This document shows positions 50,271 to 58,792 of a stretch of 64,000 nt of DNA, piece after piece. Under the pieces are notes generated by a model. That model searched no databases. It was not told the DNA's origin and worked only from the letters and a program-made list of their open reading frames with translations. Source of the DNA: Acidobacteriota bacterium. Its GTDB lineage: Bacteria > Acidobacteriota > Terriglobia > Bryobacterales > Bryobacteraceae. The translations under genes were made by a program, and so were the position numbers. Positions within the stretch are counted from its first letter, which is position 1. Each line of letters begins with the position of its first letter. The stretch spans positions 13,971 to 77,970 of the forward strand of contig JAEZIJ010000233.1 in the NCBI GenBank assembly GCA_023436715.1. Direction: 5' to 3'.

Positions 50271-50575
50271 CAACTCACCTGCCGGAGTTTCAGCACGGCG
50301 GCACCCTCGACGTCCGCTTCGATGTCGAACACCTTGTACCGGGCACTGCCCATGTCCACCTCGTCGCCGCGGACGGGCGCCGCCGCCAGGTCGGCCAGCC
50401 GGACAAACAGCACCGCATAGACGCCCGGCGAGGCGTCCTCGGCTTCTCGTACCGTCTGAAACACCGCACGGACGGTGGTCTGCCCACCAGCCTCGGGCAA
50501 GTAGAGGACTTCGCGGCCGAACGCATTCACGACGGCCGCGTTCAGTCCACTTACCGCCGACCCCCAACCGCTCAT
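50270..50575 (-). CDS. Head-tail joining protein
   Basis: 101 residues, beta-rich: FGREVLYLPEAGGQTTVRAVF and GDEVDMGSARYKVFDIEAD. Size and position after the capsid gene match head-completion proteins of lambda FI/FII place. It starts 2 bases after the capsid stop. Confidence 0.75.
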   Translation of the reverse strand: MSGWGSAVSGLNAAVVNAFGREVLYLPEAGGQTTVRAVFQTVREAEDASPGVYAVLFVRLADLAAAPVRGDEVDMGSARYKVFDIEADVEGAAVLKLRQVS

Positions 50576-50577
50576 GG

Positions 50578-51585
50578 TTAGGTCTTCGTGCCCTTGACCA
50601 GTACTTCCGGCCGCAAGCAGATGGGCAGCGGGTTCTGCTGCGTGTGCAGGTCAGTGCCGCGTCCGAACTTCCGCGGCTCCTGCTTGGCGTAGAGAGGCAG
50701 GCCCAGCGTGTTCGCCGTCTCATTGAAGTCCGCCGGCGCGAAGAACGTCCGGAAGGTGTTGGCCGTCCCCAGCGGGAAGAAGTGCGCCTCGTCGTCGGCG
50801 ATGAACTTCCGCACGTTGCCGGAAGCGTCCGTCGCCTGGCCGCGATACTCCTCGAACGTCACACCGCCAAAGGTGAAGCCGGTGCGGTAGTCATTGCCGA
50901 GTTGCTGGTTGCGCTGGTAGTACTGGAATGCCTCCTTCACCTTCGCGTGCGTGGTGAAGGCGTCGTAGAAGCCCTGCGAGCACAGGCACAGGATGCCCGT
51001 CATGAACTCGCCCTTGAGGTTGTCCTCGATGTGGCGTTTCACTTCGAGCACCTTAAGCAGCACTTCAGTGCCGGCGGTGCCCAGCGCGAAAGCCACGGTC
51101 TTCGCCGTGATACCGAACTCGCTGTACAGGTCATAGAGCGTCGAACCATCGGCGTCGAGGATCACGCCTTTGAGCGCGCCCATGCGCAGGTACTCGAGCG
51201 TGATGGCGTGCTTGTTGCGCATGTTCTGCAGCTTGAGCGCCAGCAGATTCGCGAGGGCGTCGGTCTCCGTCTCGGAGCCGAACGCACGGATACCCTGGAC
51301 CTCCTCGGGCAGCACGGCATCATCGTGCGGGATGTGCGGGATCACGAACGACCGCACCTTGCGTTTGCCGGTGGAGCCGACAGTGCCGGGCGCGCCAACG
51401 GGCTGGGTGGGCAGCAGGTTCAGCACGCCGCTCATCTCCTCGATGATGATGGTGCGGGTGCGCACGCCGTGCGGCGTCATCAGGTTCAACTGCTCCAGGC
51501 GCCCGTAGGTGTTCGGAATCTTATTGATGGCGGCGGTGAGCGCCGTCATGTTGAAGGCGTCAGTCGAAAAGGGGTTCAGCAGCAT
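50578..51585 (-). CDS. Major capsid protein (lambda E family)
   Basis: 335 residues. MLLNPFSTDAFNMTALTAAIN at the start, RTIIIEEMSGVLNLL, RSFVIPHIPHDDAVLPEEVQ and the C-terminal FGRGTDLHTQQNPLPICLRP are hallmarks of the E-type HK97-fold capsid protein. It follows the decoration-protein gene by 3 bases. Confidence 0.93.
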   Translation of the reverse strand: MLLNPFSTDAFNMTALTAAINKIPNTYGRLEQLNLMTPHGVRTRTIIIEEMSGVLNLLPTQPVGAPGTVGSTGKRKVRSFVIPHIPHDDAVLPEEVQGIRAFGSETETDALANLLALKLQNMRNKHAITLEYLRMGALKGVILDADGSTLYDLYSEFGITAKTVAFALGTAGTEVLLKVLEVKRHIEDNLKGEFMTGILCLCSQGFYDAFTTHAKVKEAFQYYQRNQQLGNDYRTGFTFGGVTFEEYRGQATDASGNVRKFIADDEAHFFPLGTANTFRTFFAPADFNETANTLGLPLYAKQEPRKFGRGTDLHTQQNPLPICLRPEVLVKGTKT

Positions 51586-51588
51586 GGG

Positions 51589-51963
51589 TTAGGCTCCTTC
51601 CCGGACGAGAATGCCCAGGGTCTTCAGTTGGCCGATGGCGGTTGTTTTCTGGGGTGTGGTGATTCCGCCTGGCCAGAGGAGCTTCTTGTCCGAGCAGATG
51701 GCGTGGCGCGCGACGATGACGCCGCCCTTGTCCGCCGAGGACGCATCCACCGGCAGCAGCAGCACGCCGGCGGCATTCTGCGAGCCGTCGCTGGCGGCCG
51801 GCGCAAGCTCCGTCACCTTGCCGCTGGCCGTGATGATGCCGACCACCGTACCGGTGGCCAGGTTCTGGCCAGAGACGACCACAACTTCGTCGCGGCTGTA
51901 AAGGCTCTCGTCTTCGTACTTGAGCCAGTCGCCGAGATAGTTCTGTTCCGATTGAACGGGCAT
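51589..51963 (-). CDS. Head decoration protein (lambda D family)
   Basis: 124 residues. YSRDEVVVVSGQNLATGTVVG and NAAGVLLLPVDASSADKGG, then VARHAIC and QLKTLGILVREGA, are the D-family pattern. It stabilises the capsid after DNA packaging. Confidence 0.9.
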   Translation of the reverse strand: MPVQSEQNYLGDWLKYEDESLYSRDEVVVVSGQNLATGTVVGIITASGKVTELAPAASDGSQNAAGVLLLPVDASSADKGGVIVARHAICSDKKLLWPGGITTPQKTTAIGQLKTLGILVREGA

Positions 51964-51964
51964 G

Positions 51965-53161
51965 TTAGTTGACTCCTTTCCCGGCGAGGCGTTCGACGGC
52001 CTTCAGGACCGGATTGTTTTCGGGATTCGCCTTCACGCTGGTCCCGGTGTCGGGCATGACGTGAGAGCGAATCTCGTCCTGACCGGCTTCGGCGCGCATG
52101 GCGAGCAGTTCCTTGCGGACGTCGGCCACAGCGAGGCGGCGTTCGATGAAGCCTGCGGCAAGAGCGGGCCGCCCGGCGATGGCGCACAGCACGACGATCT
52201 CGGCCGCCTCGGCGTAGCCCTGCTCACGGGCATTGGCCTCGATCGCGGCGAGATCGGGAACGGGCGGACTCGTTGCCGCCTGGGTAGTTTCGGACACGGT
52301 GTTTTCTCCTTTGCTGAAGTTGGGTTCTGACAACGACTCGGTCATGGCGGCGAGGGCCTCCCGGAACGTGCCCACGCGGTCGGCAAAACCGCGACTGACG
52401 CTGTCCTCGCCGTACAGGATTCCTGCCTCGGTGCCGCGGACGGCCGCGGTGTTTACACTCCGGCGGCGTGCCACGGCATCGACGAACATGCCGTAGAGCC
52501 GGTCGACTTCGGTGGTCAGCACATCGCGGGCGCCCTCCGAGAGCGGTTCGTGCAGGTTGAAATCGTTCTTGCGGGCGCCGGCGAAGACGGTGGTGTAGCG
52601 CAGGCCGTTCGCGGCGTCCCAGCCACTCTGGTCCAGGTGCATGGCGATAATGCCCACAGACCCGACGCCGCCCGTGCGCGTCACCCAGATGCGGTCTGTT
52701 GCCGACGCCAGCAGATATCCGGCGCTGAGGGCCCAGTCGTCCACCGACGCCCAGACGGGTTTAATGCGCGCGGCCTCCTCGATGAGACTGGCCACATCCC
52801 AGGCGCCATTGGCCTCACCTCCGTAGCTATCGAAGCGCAGCAGGATTCCCTTGACGAGCGGGTCCGTGGCGGCGTGGTGGATCTCGCTACCCAGTTGCTC
52901 ATACGAGGTGAGGCCGGACTGCGCGTCCATACCGGATGCGCGGTTTACCAAGCTGCCAGCCACTTCGATAATGGCGACTCCGGCATCGGTGACGGCGTAT
53001 GGCTTCCGAGACCGCTGCTCTGCCAACAGCGCGGCTTCCACTGCCGGCGGTTCGACGCCCAGGCGCGGCGCGAGCACAGCCAGGATCGCCGCCAGTTTCT
53101 TCGAGTCGATCATCAACGGCGTGTTGAACACGCGCGAGGCGATGTGCGTGAGATTGGTCAT
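51965..53161 (-). CDS. Head maturation protease with scaffold region (S49, lambda C-like)
   Basis: 398 residues. The first ~270 are a signal-peptide-peptidase-A-like protease: VAIIEVAGSLVNRASG-type start (GVAIIEVAGSLVN), LLRFDSYGGEANGAWDVA, and the nucleophile in TGGVGSVGIIAMH, with the Lys further on. The last ~125 residues after EPNFSKGENTVSET are helical and charged, as in scaffolding proteins made from the same gene or from an internal start. The stop is 1 base before the decoration gene. Confidence 0.88.
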   Translation of the reverse strand: MTNLTHIASRVFNTPLMIDSKKLAAILAVLAPRLGVEPPAVEAALLAEQRSRKPYAVTDAGVAIIEVAGSLVNRASGMDAQSGLTSYEQLGSEIHHAATDPLVKGILLRFDSYGGEANGAWDVASLIEEAARIKPVWASVDDWALSAGYLLASATDRIWVTRTGGVGSVGIIAMHLDQSGWDAANGLRYTTVFAGARKNDFNLHEPLSEGARDVLTTEVDRLYGMFVDAVARRRSVNTAAVRGTEAGILYGEDSVSRGFADRVGTFREALAAMTESLSEPNFSKGENTVSETTQAATSPPVPDLAAIEANAREQGYAEAAEIVVLCAIAGRPALAAGFIERRLAVADVRKELLAMRAEAGQDEIRSHVMPDTGTSVKANPENNPVLKAVERLAGKGVN

Positions 53162-54648
53162 TGAGTTTCCGTTGCTGGGGTCGGCTCAACTACTCTTTGC
53201 CCATTCGAGGTCGTCCGCCTGGGATCAGAGTCGAACGTCAGCCCGAGAGAATCAGAGCGAGCGTTGTCGGCGGCGACTTGCCGGTCGACGTCTTCCTCGT
53301 CGTATCCCATCTCGTTGATGACAGCGCTGCGTGGTTTGAAGCCTGCGCGCACGGCGGCGACCTCAGCGTTCATGTCCTTCAAGGGATCGACCCAGTCCCA
53401 GGACGGCGGCCGCCATTCGACGTCGAGGTAAGCATCCCGATTCCGGGCGTAGTCGCGGGCGTCGATCGCGCCTGCGACCGCCACCGCCTCGATCCAGGCT
53501 TGCCACACCGGGCGGCAGAACTGAAAGACCATCACCTGGTGCTGGAACTGTTCGCAGCGTCGCCGAAACTCGAGCAGGCCCGCGCGGATCGACGAGTAGT
53601 TCACACGTTCCAGGTCACCGGTGAGTTGCTCGTAGGTGATCCCGATGCCTGCGGCCACCGCGCGGAGTTGGACCCGCATGAACTCCGTGTACATGCCGCC
53701 CACGTCGCCCGGCTCGGTGAACTTCACATCCTCGCCCGGCAGCAGCTTCACCATCGAACCGGGCTCGATGCCAGCCAGCGGCACGCCACTCGCGTCCGTC
53801 TCACCCTCGCCCGGCTTGCTCCCGATCACCGGATCCTCGGGGTTGTTCTCGGTGATGAAAGCCGCGAACATCGCCGCCAGCTTCTTGCGGACAAGTTCGG
53901 CGTCGTCGTACTGGTCGAGCTCGTGAAGCTTCACCAGTACCTGCGTGAGCCAAGGCTGCCCGCGATGCTGCCCGGGCCGAAGCGGCTTGTAGACGTGCAG
54001 GACCGAGTCCGCCGGCACGCGGATGGTCTCGCCCGCGTTGGCGAACATCAGCCGCTCACCCGGATGCTCGCGGTACAGGTGGTAGGCGACGCGGCGGCCG
54101 ATCTTGTTGAACTCGATCCCGGCGCGGATAACATTGCCGTTGGGCAGGTTTTCGTTCTTCATAGTCGGCAGGTGCTCGGCCTCGAGCAACTGCAACTGGA
54201 GCGGAACGCTCAATCCGTCCTCTGGCAGCCTCGGCCGGATGCGCACCAAGCATTCGCCGCCTTCGATCGTGGACCGGCAGATCAGGGCCTGAAGCCCGTA
54301 GAAATCGGTGAGCCCGGCGGCGTCCGCCTCGTCCGTCCATCGCAGCCAGAGTTCCTGAAGCGCCCGCTTCACTGCCGCCTCCGGGTGCTTCGCCTGGGGC
54401 TTGATGCCGGTGCCGACGGCATTGCCGACAAAGCTCTCGACCGCATTGCAGGCCCAGGCGTTCCGGCGCACCATGTCACGAGAGCGTGACCGCAGCGCAT
54501 CGCCCCCGCCGGTGACGAGCGCGTTGATGCCGTCCGTCGACGGGTTCCATCCTTGCGTGCGGCGCGTCGCTGCGGCGGCTTCATATCCTGCGGCCGCGCC
54601 AAACACGGGTGCGAACGCGGCCCGCATCAGATTGCGCCAGTAGCCCAT
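53158..54648 (-). CDS. Portal protein (lambda B family)
   Basis: 496 residues. RSRSRDMVRRNAWACNAVES, FVGNAVGTGIKPQ, EGGECLVRIRPRL, LHVYKPLRPGQHRGQPWLT and YTEFMRVQLRAVAAGIGITYEQLTGDLE-type text (split here: GITYEQLTGDLERVNYSS) identify the lambda-type portal. It forms the dodecameric DNA channel. It overlaps the protease start by 4 bases. Confidence 0.92.
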   Translation of the reverse strand: MGYWRNLMRAAFAPVFGAAAGYEAAAATRRTQGWNPSTDGINALVTGGGDALRSRSRDMVRRNAWACNAVESFVGNAVGTGIKPQAKHPEAAVKRALQELWLRWTDEADAAGLTDFYGLQALICRSTIEGGECLVRIRPRLPEDGLSVPLQLQLLEAEHLPTMKNENLPNGNVIRAGIEFNKIGRRVAYHLYREHPGERLMFANAGETIRVPADSVLHVYKPLRPGQHRGQPWLTQVLVKLHELDQYDDAELVRKKLAAMFAAFITENNPEDPVIGSKPGEGETDASGVPLAGIEPGSMVKLLPGEDVKFTEPGDVGGMYTEFMRVQLRAVAAGIGITYEQLTGDLERVNYSSIRAGLLEFRRRCEQFQHQVMVFQFCRPVWQAWIEAVAVAGAIDARDYARNRDAYLDVEWRPPSWDWVDPLKDMNAEVAAVRAGFKPRSAVINEMGYDEEDVDRQVAADNARSDSLGLTFDSDPRRTTSNGQRVVEPTPATETQ

Positions 54649-54650
54649 CG

Positions 54651-54872
54651 TCAGAAACCCTTGCTGGTGTACGTTCGGATCACACGCGGCGGGGTGCTCG
54701 CTGATTCAGCGGCCTTCATCTTCGCGATCTCGGCATCCACCTGTTGCAGCGCCGTGCGGATCTGTTCTGGGCTGCGATGACGCATGGACCGGTCGCCGAA
54801 GGTGACCGAATCCGGCGCGCTTAACGCGGCCAGCAGTGCCTCCCGCTGCGCTTCGAGTTCGGCAAGTGTCAT
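54651..54872 (-). CDS. Head-tail joining protein (gpW-like)
   Basis: 73 residues with the gpW arrangement: a helix (LAELEAQREALLAAL), a short beta hairpin (VTFGDRSMRHRS) and a second helix (IRTALQQVDAEIAKMK). It lies between terminase and portal as in lambda. Confidence 0.85.
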   Translation of the reverse strand: MTLAELEAQREALLAALSAPDSVTFGDRSMRHRSPEQIRTALQQVDAEIAKMKAAESASTPPRVIRTYTSKGF

Positions 54873-56773
54873 CGCGTCATCCAGTTCGAGCCGACGGTGA
54901 CACGGCGCGCCGGGCGTGTTGGAGGCGCAACCGTCATTTCCTGTGGCGCAGCCGTGGCGGGCAGCAGAGCCTCGAGCTCGCGCCAGTGCTTCTCAGCGAA
55001 GCGGTCGATGCCGTAGATCGACGCCGCCGCGCGCGCATAGACCCGGCAATCGAGAGCTTCATTGCGCTGGTTTGGCCCGACGACCCAGTGACCTTTGACT
55101 AGGCTCTCCGCCGTCAACTGGCGGAAGTACTCTTCCTCGTAGCGCGGGAAGTGGCAGTACCCCCCCGGGAACGGTTCTCCGCTCTCCTCCGTCGGCGGCG
55201 CCAGGCGCAGGCGGCTGTAGAGTTCGGACTTCGCCACCGGCGTGCCGAGCGTCCACAAACGGGTGCCGCGCCGCTTACTCGCGTCTACCGGCGAAGCACC
55301 GAGAATCAGCCGGTCGGTTTGCGCGGTTCCTTTCACCGCCACGGCCGTTTTCGGACTCGCGGCCCGCGCGCCCGCCGGGCCCCAGGAGGCCTGCGGATGC
55401 CCGCGCACCCAGTCATAGGTGATGCGCGGGTTGAAACCGGAATCGACGCACAGGACTCGGATCGGCAGCCGCATGCCGCTGGCGTGCGGGAACTCTTCAT
55501 CGAGCAGGGCATCGAGTTGCCGCCAAACATCCGCGCGCGCCGTGTCGCCGAGGAGCACGCGGTAGTCGACTGACCACGCCTCCTTGCCCCGCCCCCATGC
55601 GACAACTTCAACTTCGATGCGGTCCCGCTGGACGTCGGCGCCGGCGGTGAGGAACAGTCCGCCGCGCGGGACGGTCCCGATCGGGTAATCCTCGCGCCGG
55701 TCGTATAGCGGCTGCCAGTCGGGCGCGTCGCCGCGTTCCTGCCACGACTCGCCCAGCACCAGGTTGACGAACGACTTCAGCCGCTCGACGTCCTTCTGCG
55801 CCTTCTCCCAGTCGTCCGCGGCGCGCTCCCAGGAATACCAGCCGACCGGGCTGTACAGGCTCGACAGATGGTAGCCGCGCGTTCGTCCGTCGCCTTCCGC
55901 CGCAGGCTGCCACTGCCCGCTAGCGAGCATCGCGTTCTTCTGGTGATTGAAGATGGCCTGCTCACAGGCGACGCAGTGGTACGCAGCTCTCCGCGGTTCT
56001 CCCTTGGGCCACCGCAGCCGCTCGAACTTAAGTACCTGGAACTCGCCGCAGTGCGGGCACGGCACCCAGTAGCGCCGCTGGTCGCTTTCTGCGAACGCCG
56101 CTTCGATCCGGCTCAGGCCGGTGACGAGCGGCGTCGACACCATGAAGACCTTGCGGCGCGAGAAGGTGCGCGTGCGCGCGAATGCCAGGTTGATCGGGTC
56201 ACCCTCGCCATCGACGTCGCCGGGATAGGCATCGATCTCGTCCAGGAACAGATACCGCACGGCCATCGAGCGCAGGCCGACGGCGCTGTTCGCTCCCGTC
56301 ATCACCAGGACGCCACCGGGGAATTCCTTCGACAGAACCGTGTTGCCGGAGTCGCGCGAGCGTGGGCTCTTCACCAACTCGCGGAGCACGTCGCTCTCGT
56401 CTATCAACGGATCGATGCGCTGTTTGGAGTTGCGCTTGGCCAGTTCGACGGTGGGTTGCACCACCATCATCGGCCCCGGCGACTTATGGATCACATATCC
56501 GACCCAGTTGTTGCCGCATTCGGTGCCGCCGATCTGACTTCCCTTCATGAAGACCACGCGCTCGACCTGCGCCGATGGCGAGAGGGAATCCATGATCTCG
56601 CGCAGGTACGGTGTGCGCTCCGTGCGCCATGGGCCCGGCTCCGCCGCGGCTTTGCCGGAGAGCCTCCGGTAGCGGTCGGCCCACTCCGAGATCGTCAGGA
56701 GCGGATCCGGCTTCAGGCCCGCGCGAAACGCCTCGTCGTAGACCTCAGTTGCTGTTTGCGCCAGCAAGCTCAT
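54869..56773 (-). CDS. Terminase large subunit (lambda A family)
   Basis: 634 residues. The ATPase part has VVFMKGSQIGGTECGNN (Walker A-like) and YLFLDEIDAYPGD (Walker B). A zinc knuckle CPHCGEF with CVACEQ lies at ~240-285. The nuclease half follows (TAGADVQRDRIEVEVVAWG, LCVDSGFN). It cuts and packages DNA with the small subunit; the overlap with the small-subunit stop is 29 bases. Confidence 0.94.
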   Translation of the reverse strand: MSLLAQTATEVYDEAFRAGLKPDPLLTISEWADRYRRLSGKAAAEPGPWRTERTPYLREIMDSLSPSAQVERVVFMKGSQIGGTECGNNWVGYVIHKSPGPMMVVQPTVELAKRNSKQRIDPLIDESDVLRELVKSPRSRDSGNTVLSKEFPGGVLVMTGANSAVGLRSMAVRYLFLDEIDAYPGDVDGEGDPINLAFARTRTFSRRKVFMVSTPLVTGLSRIEAAFAESDQRRYWVPCPHCGEFQVLKFERLRWPKGEPRRAAYHCVACEQAIFNHQKNAMLASGQWQPAAEGDGRTRGYHLSSLYSPVGWYSWERAADDWEKAQKDVERLKSFVNLVLGESWQERGDAPDWQPLYDRREDYPIGTVPRGGLFLTAGADVQRDRIEVEVVAWGRGKEAWSVDYRVLLGDTARADVWRQLDALLDEEFPHASGMRLPIRVLCVDSGFNPRITYDWVRGHPQASWGPAGARAASPKTAVAVKGTAQTDRLILGASPVDASKRRGTRLWTLGTPVAKSELYSRLRLAPPTEESGEPFPGGYCHFPRYEEEYFRQLTAESLVKGHWVVGPNQRNEALDCRVYARAAASIYGIDRFAEKHWRELEALLPATAAPQEMTVAPPTRPARRVTVGSNWMTR

Positions 56774-57245
56774 CGAGGGCCTTTCGGATCTCTCCAGTCA
56801 GCATCTGGTGGACCTTGTCCACGTCCGCCTCGGCCGCCAGCGTCGCCGCCAGGCGGTCCGGAATGTTCAGCAGGTTGTCGCGCGCCGTGCGCGCCTTGGT
56901 GAATGCCGTCACCTGCACTTCGTCGCGGCTGATCAGCTTTGCTGTCTTCTCTTCGAACTCGATCTTGGCCAGCCGCGCCAGGTAATTCTCGCGGATGGCC
57001 CGCGCGCGGAAGTAATCGAGTCCGGCAGCGACCGGCACCTCGGCGGGCTCCCTTGTTGCCGGCGCCGCAGGTTTCGCCCTGCGCTGCCCCGGCCGCGTCT
57101 TCGCATTCCATTCGGCATCGGCGCGATCACTGTCGATCAGGCCGTCCGCGTTGGTGGCAATCCGCCCGGAGCGGATCGCTTTTTGCACAGCCGCCAGGCT
57201 TACACCGCGATGTTTGGCGTAAGCGCGCAGGCTCAGCAGAGGCAT
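56745..57245 (-). CDS. Terminase small subunit (Nu1-like)
   Basis: 166 residues. An N-terminal helix-turn-helix (LRAYAKHRGVSLAAVQKAIRSG) that binds the packaging start site, a Pro/Arg linker, and a helical region (YFRARAIRENYLARLAKIEFEE). It begins the morphogenesis run; the promoter should be in the 57-base gap to the divergent gene at 57303, but no clear hexamers are seen. Confidence 0.87.
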   Translation of the reverse strand: MPLLSLRAYAKHRGVSLAAVQKAIRSGRIATNADGLIDSDRADAEWNAKTRPGQRRAKPAAPATREPAEVPVAAGLDYFRARAIRENYLARLAKIEFEEKTAKLISRDEVQVTAFTKARTARDNLLNIPDRLAATLAAEADVDKVHQMLTGEIRKALDELAGANSN

Positions 57246-57317
57246 CGAACTGTCTCGCGATTCACTCGCCGATTCCGCTTGCTTCTAATCGCCACCGAAG
57301 TGATGAATGGGTTCGCG

Positions 57318-57566
57318 ATGAGGAACACCAAAGCCAAGACCACCAAACAGACCGCTGCAGGCTGCTACGCCGACCGGCACGCCGAAGCCCAGGACCTGCT
57401 GAAGCGCATCGCCAGCCGCCTGGCCGACCACCAGAAGCACCAGGCCGCCGAGCCTGCCGGTTGGGGTTACGCCGGCGACCTCGGCCGGATCACCGAGCAG
57501 CTCGCCTACGTCCTGGCCGACTTGGGCGACCGGAGCGCGGTCGACGCCAAGGGACTGGAGTACTGA
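57318..57566 (+). CDS. Small plus-strand phage protein
   Basis: 82 residues from the ATG at 57318; an ATG at 57303 in frame would add five. A helical, His/Gln/Ala-rich protein: HAEAQDLLKRIASRLADHQK and YAGDLGRITEQLAYVLADLG. First of three genes read against the phage operon. Function unknown. Confidence 0.7.
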   Translation: MRNTKAKTTKQTAAGCYADRHAEAQDLLKRIASRLADHQKHQAAEPAGWGYAGDLGRITEQLAYVLADLGDRSAVDAKGLEY

Positions 57567-57568
57567 GC

Positions 57569-57796
57569 ATGACCCGCGACGAACTGATCGCCTGGGCCAC
57601 ACGGAACGGCTGGACGCTCGACCGGTGGGGCCACCTCAAGAAGGAGTTCGACAACGGTACGCACCGCATCAAGCTGAGCCGCATCGCCGCGCGCCACGAA
57701 ATCTCGACGCCGTTTGGCTGGGCACGCCTGGCCAGCGGCTATCTCAAGAACCTGCACCTAACCGCCGACGACAAGCTCGCCGGCATGAACCGATAG
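57569..57796 (+). CDS. Small plus-strand phage protein
   Basis: 75 residues. MTRDELIAWATRNGWTLDRWG, HLKKEFDNGTHRIKLSR, WARLASGYLKNLHLTADDKL: a compact domain like small nucleic-acid-binding proteins seen beside DUF3489 genes. It starts 2 bases after the preceding stop. Function unknown. Confidence 0.72.
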   Translation: MTRDELIAWATRNGWTLDRWGHLKKEFDNGTHRIKLSRIAARHEISTPFGWARLASGYLKNLHLTADDKLAGMNR

Positions 57797-57810
57797 AAAG
57801 GACCACCATC

Positions 57811-58371
57811 ATGACGACGTTTGCCATCGACACCGACAACACCATCACCGCCTACACCGCCGGGGACGCAATCCCTGCGGAGCATGCGCGATTCACCAGC
57901 GAGAAGGAGCTTGTCAAGCTCGGCGCCAACTGGCCGATCGACCGCCTGGTCGAGATTTGGAACAGCTTCGCCGGCGTACCGCCGTTTGGCGATCTCAAGC
58001 CGGTCAAGAATTTCACCGACCGCAAGACGGCCGTCGCCCGCATCTGGAAGGCGGTCCAAGCCCTGACGCCCGCCCCCGCGCCACAGGCGGCCCCTGCCGC
58101 GCCGAAAAAGGCCAAGGCGACCAAGGAGGCCAAGCCGAAAGGCGACGCCACGGGGCCCAACGAGGCGCGCGAAGGCAGCAAAAAGGCCGTCGTGCTGGAG
58201 ATGCTGCGCCGCCCGGAAGGCGCCACGCTCGCCGATATCCAGGCCGCCACCGGCTGGCAGGCGCACAGCGTCCGCGGTTTCATCTCCGGCAGCCTCGGCA
58301 AAAAGATGGGCCTCGCCATCGAATCTCTGAAGACCTCCGAAGGCGCCCGCGCGTACCGCGTTACCCAGTAG
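57811..58371 (+). CDS. DUF3489 protein with C-terminal winged helix
   Basis: 186 residues, AAAGGA 8 bases upstream of the ATG. The N-terminal ~90 residues (IDTDNTITAYTAGDAIPA, DRLVEIWNSFAGVPPFGDLK) are followed by an Ala/Pro/Lys linker, then a DUF3489 winged helix (EGSKKAVVLEMLRRPEGATL, IQAATGWQAHSVRGFISG). A DNA-binding regulatory role is likely. Confidence 0.82.
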   Translation: MTTFAIDTDNTITAYTAGDAIPAEHARFTSEKELVKLGANWPIDRLVEIWNSFAGVPPFGDLKPVKNFTDRKTAVARIWKAVQALTPAPAPQAAPAAPKKAKATKEAKPKGDATGPNEAREGSKKAVVLEMLRRPEGATLADIQAATGWQAHSVRGFISGSLGKKMGLAIESLKTSEGARAYRVTQ

Positions 58372-58389
58372 CCAGGTCCCGCCTCCCAC

Positions 58390-58424
58390 CGCCGCCGGCC
58401 TCACAATCCGGCGGCGTTTCTGTT
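58390..58424 (+). terminator. Intrinsic terminator of the DUF3489 group
   Basis: CGCCGCCGG and CCGGCGGCG form a perfect 9-bp stem with a 9-base loop, followed by TTTCTGTT. It lies 19 bases after the DUF3489 stop and overlaps the end of the convergent minus-strand gene. Confidence 0.75.
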
Positions 58425-58664
58425 CCGGACCTCTTCCACCAGGGCTTCCAGCCGCGCGTGCATGTTGTCCTCGCGCAGGCGGCACTCGCCAGCGCGCACG
58501 TAGGTGCCATTGATCCGGGCGATGATCCGGTTCTCCAACTCCGCCAATTCCCGCCGCACGTCGGCCATGAGCGCGCGATTCTGGAGACTGACGTATGCCC
58601 CGATCAAGCCGGACACCAATCCGACGGCCGCGATCAGGACTTGAAGTAGAACGTGGTTTTCCAT
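58401..58664 (-). CDS. Small membrane protein, holin-like topology
   Basis: 87 residues: an N-terminal membrane helix (VLLQVLIAAVGLVSGLIGAYV) and a long charged helix (ADVRRELAELENRIIARING, MHARLEALVEEVRN). Such a layout occurs in holins and holin accessory proteins, but no diagnostic motif is seen. Confidence 0.6.
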   Translation of the reverse strand: MENHVLLQVLIAAVGLVSGLIGAYVSLQNRALMADVRRELAELENRIIARINGTYVRAGECRLREDNMHARLEALVEEVRNRNAAGL

Positions 58665-58771
58665 GGAAGGTTCTTGAGGATGCGCAGCTCAGCGGACCAG
58701 TCCGATAGCGCCAGGCAGAGTCCCTGGACGTCGCGATTCCCCGCGCGGATCTCAGCTTCGATCTGCGCCAA
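58634..58771 (-). CDS. Small helical ORF after the methyltransferase
   Basis: About 45 residues from a TTG at 58771: LAQIEAEIRAGNRDVQGLCL, ALSDWSAELRILKNLPW. The frame is the same as that of the methyltransferase and opens just after its stop, so a start at the ATT of 58792 or readthrough is possible. It overlaps the next start by 31 bases. Too short to assign. Confidence 0.4.
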   Translation of the reverse strand: MAQIEAEIRAGNRDVQGLCLALSDWSAELRILKNLPWKTTFYFKS

Positions 58772-58792
58772 CTCCCGTTGGCAGCGTTCAAT

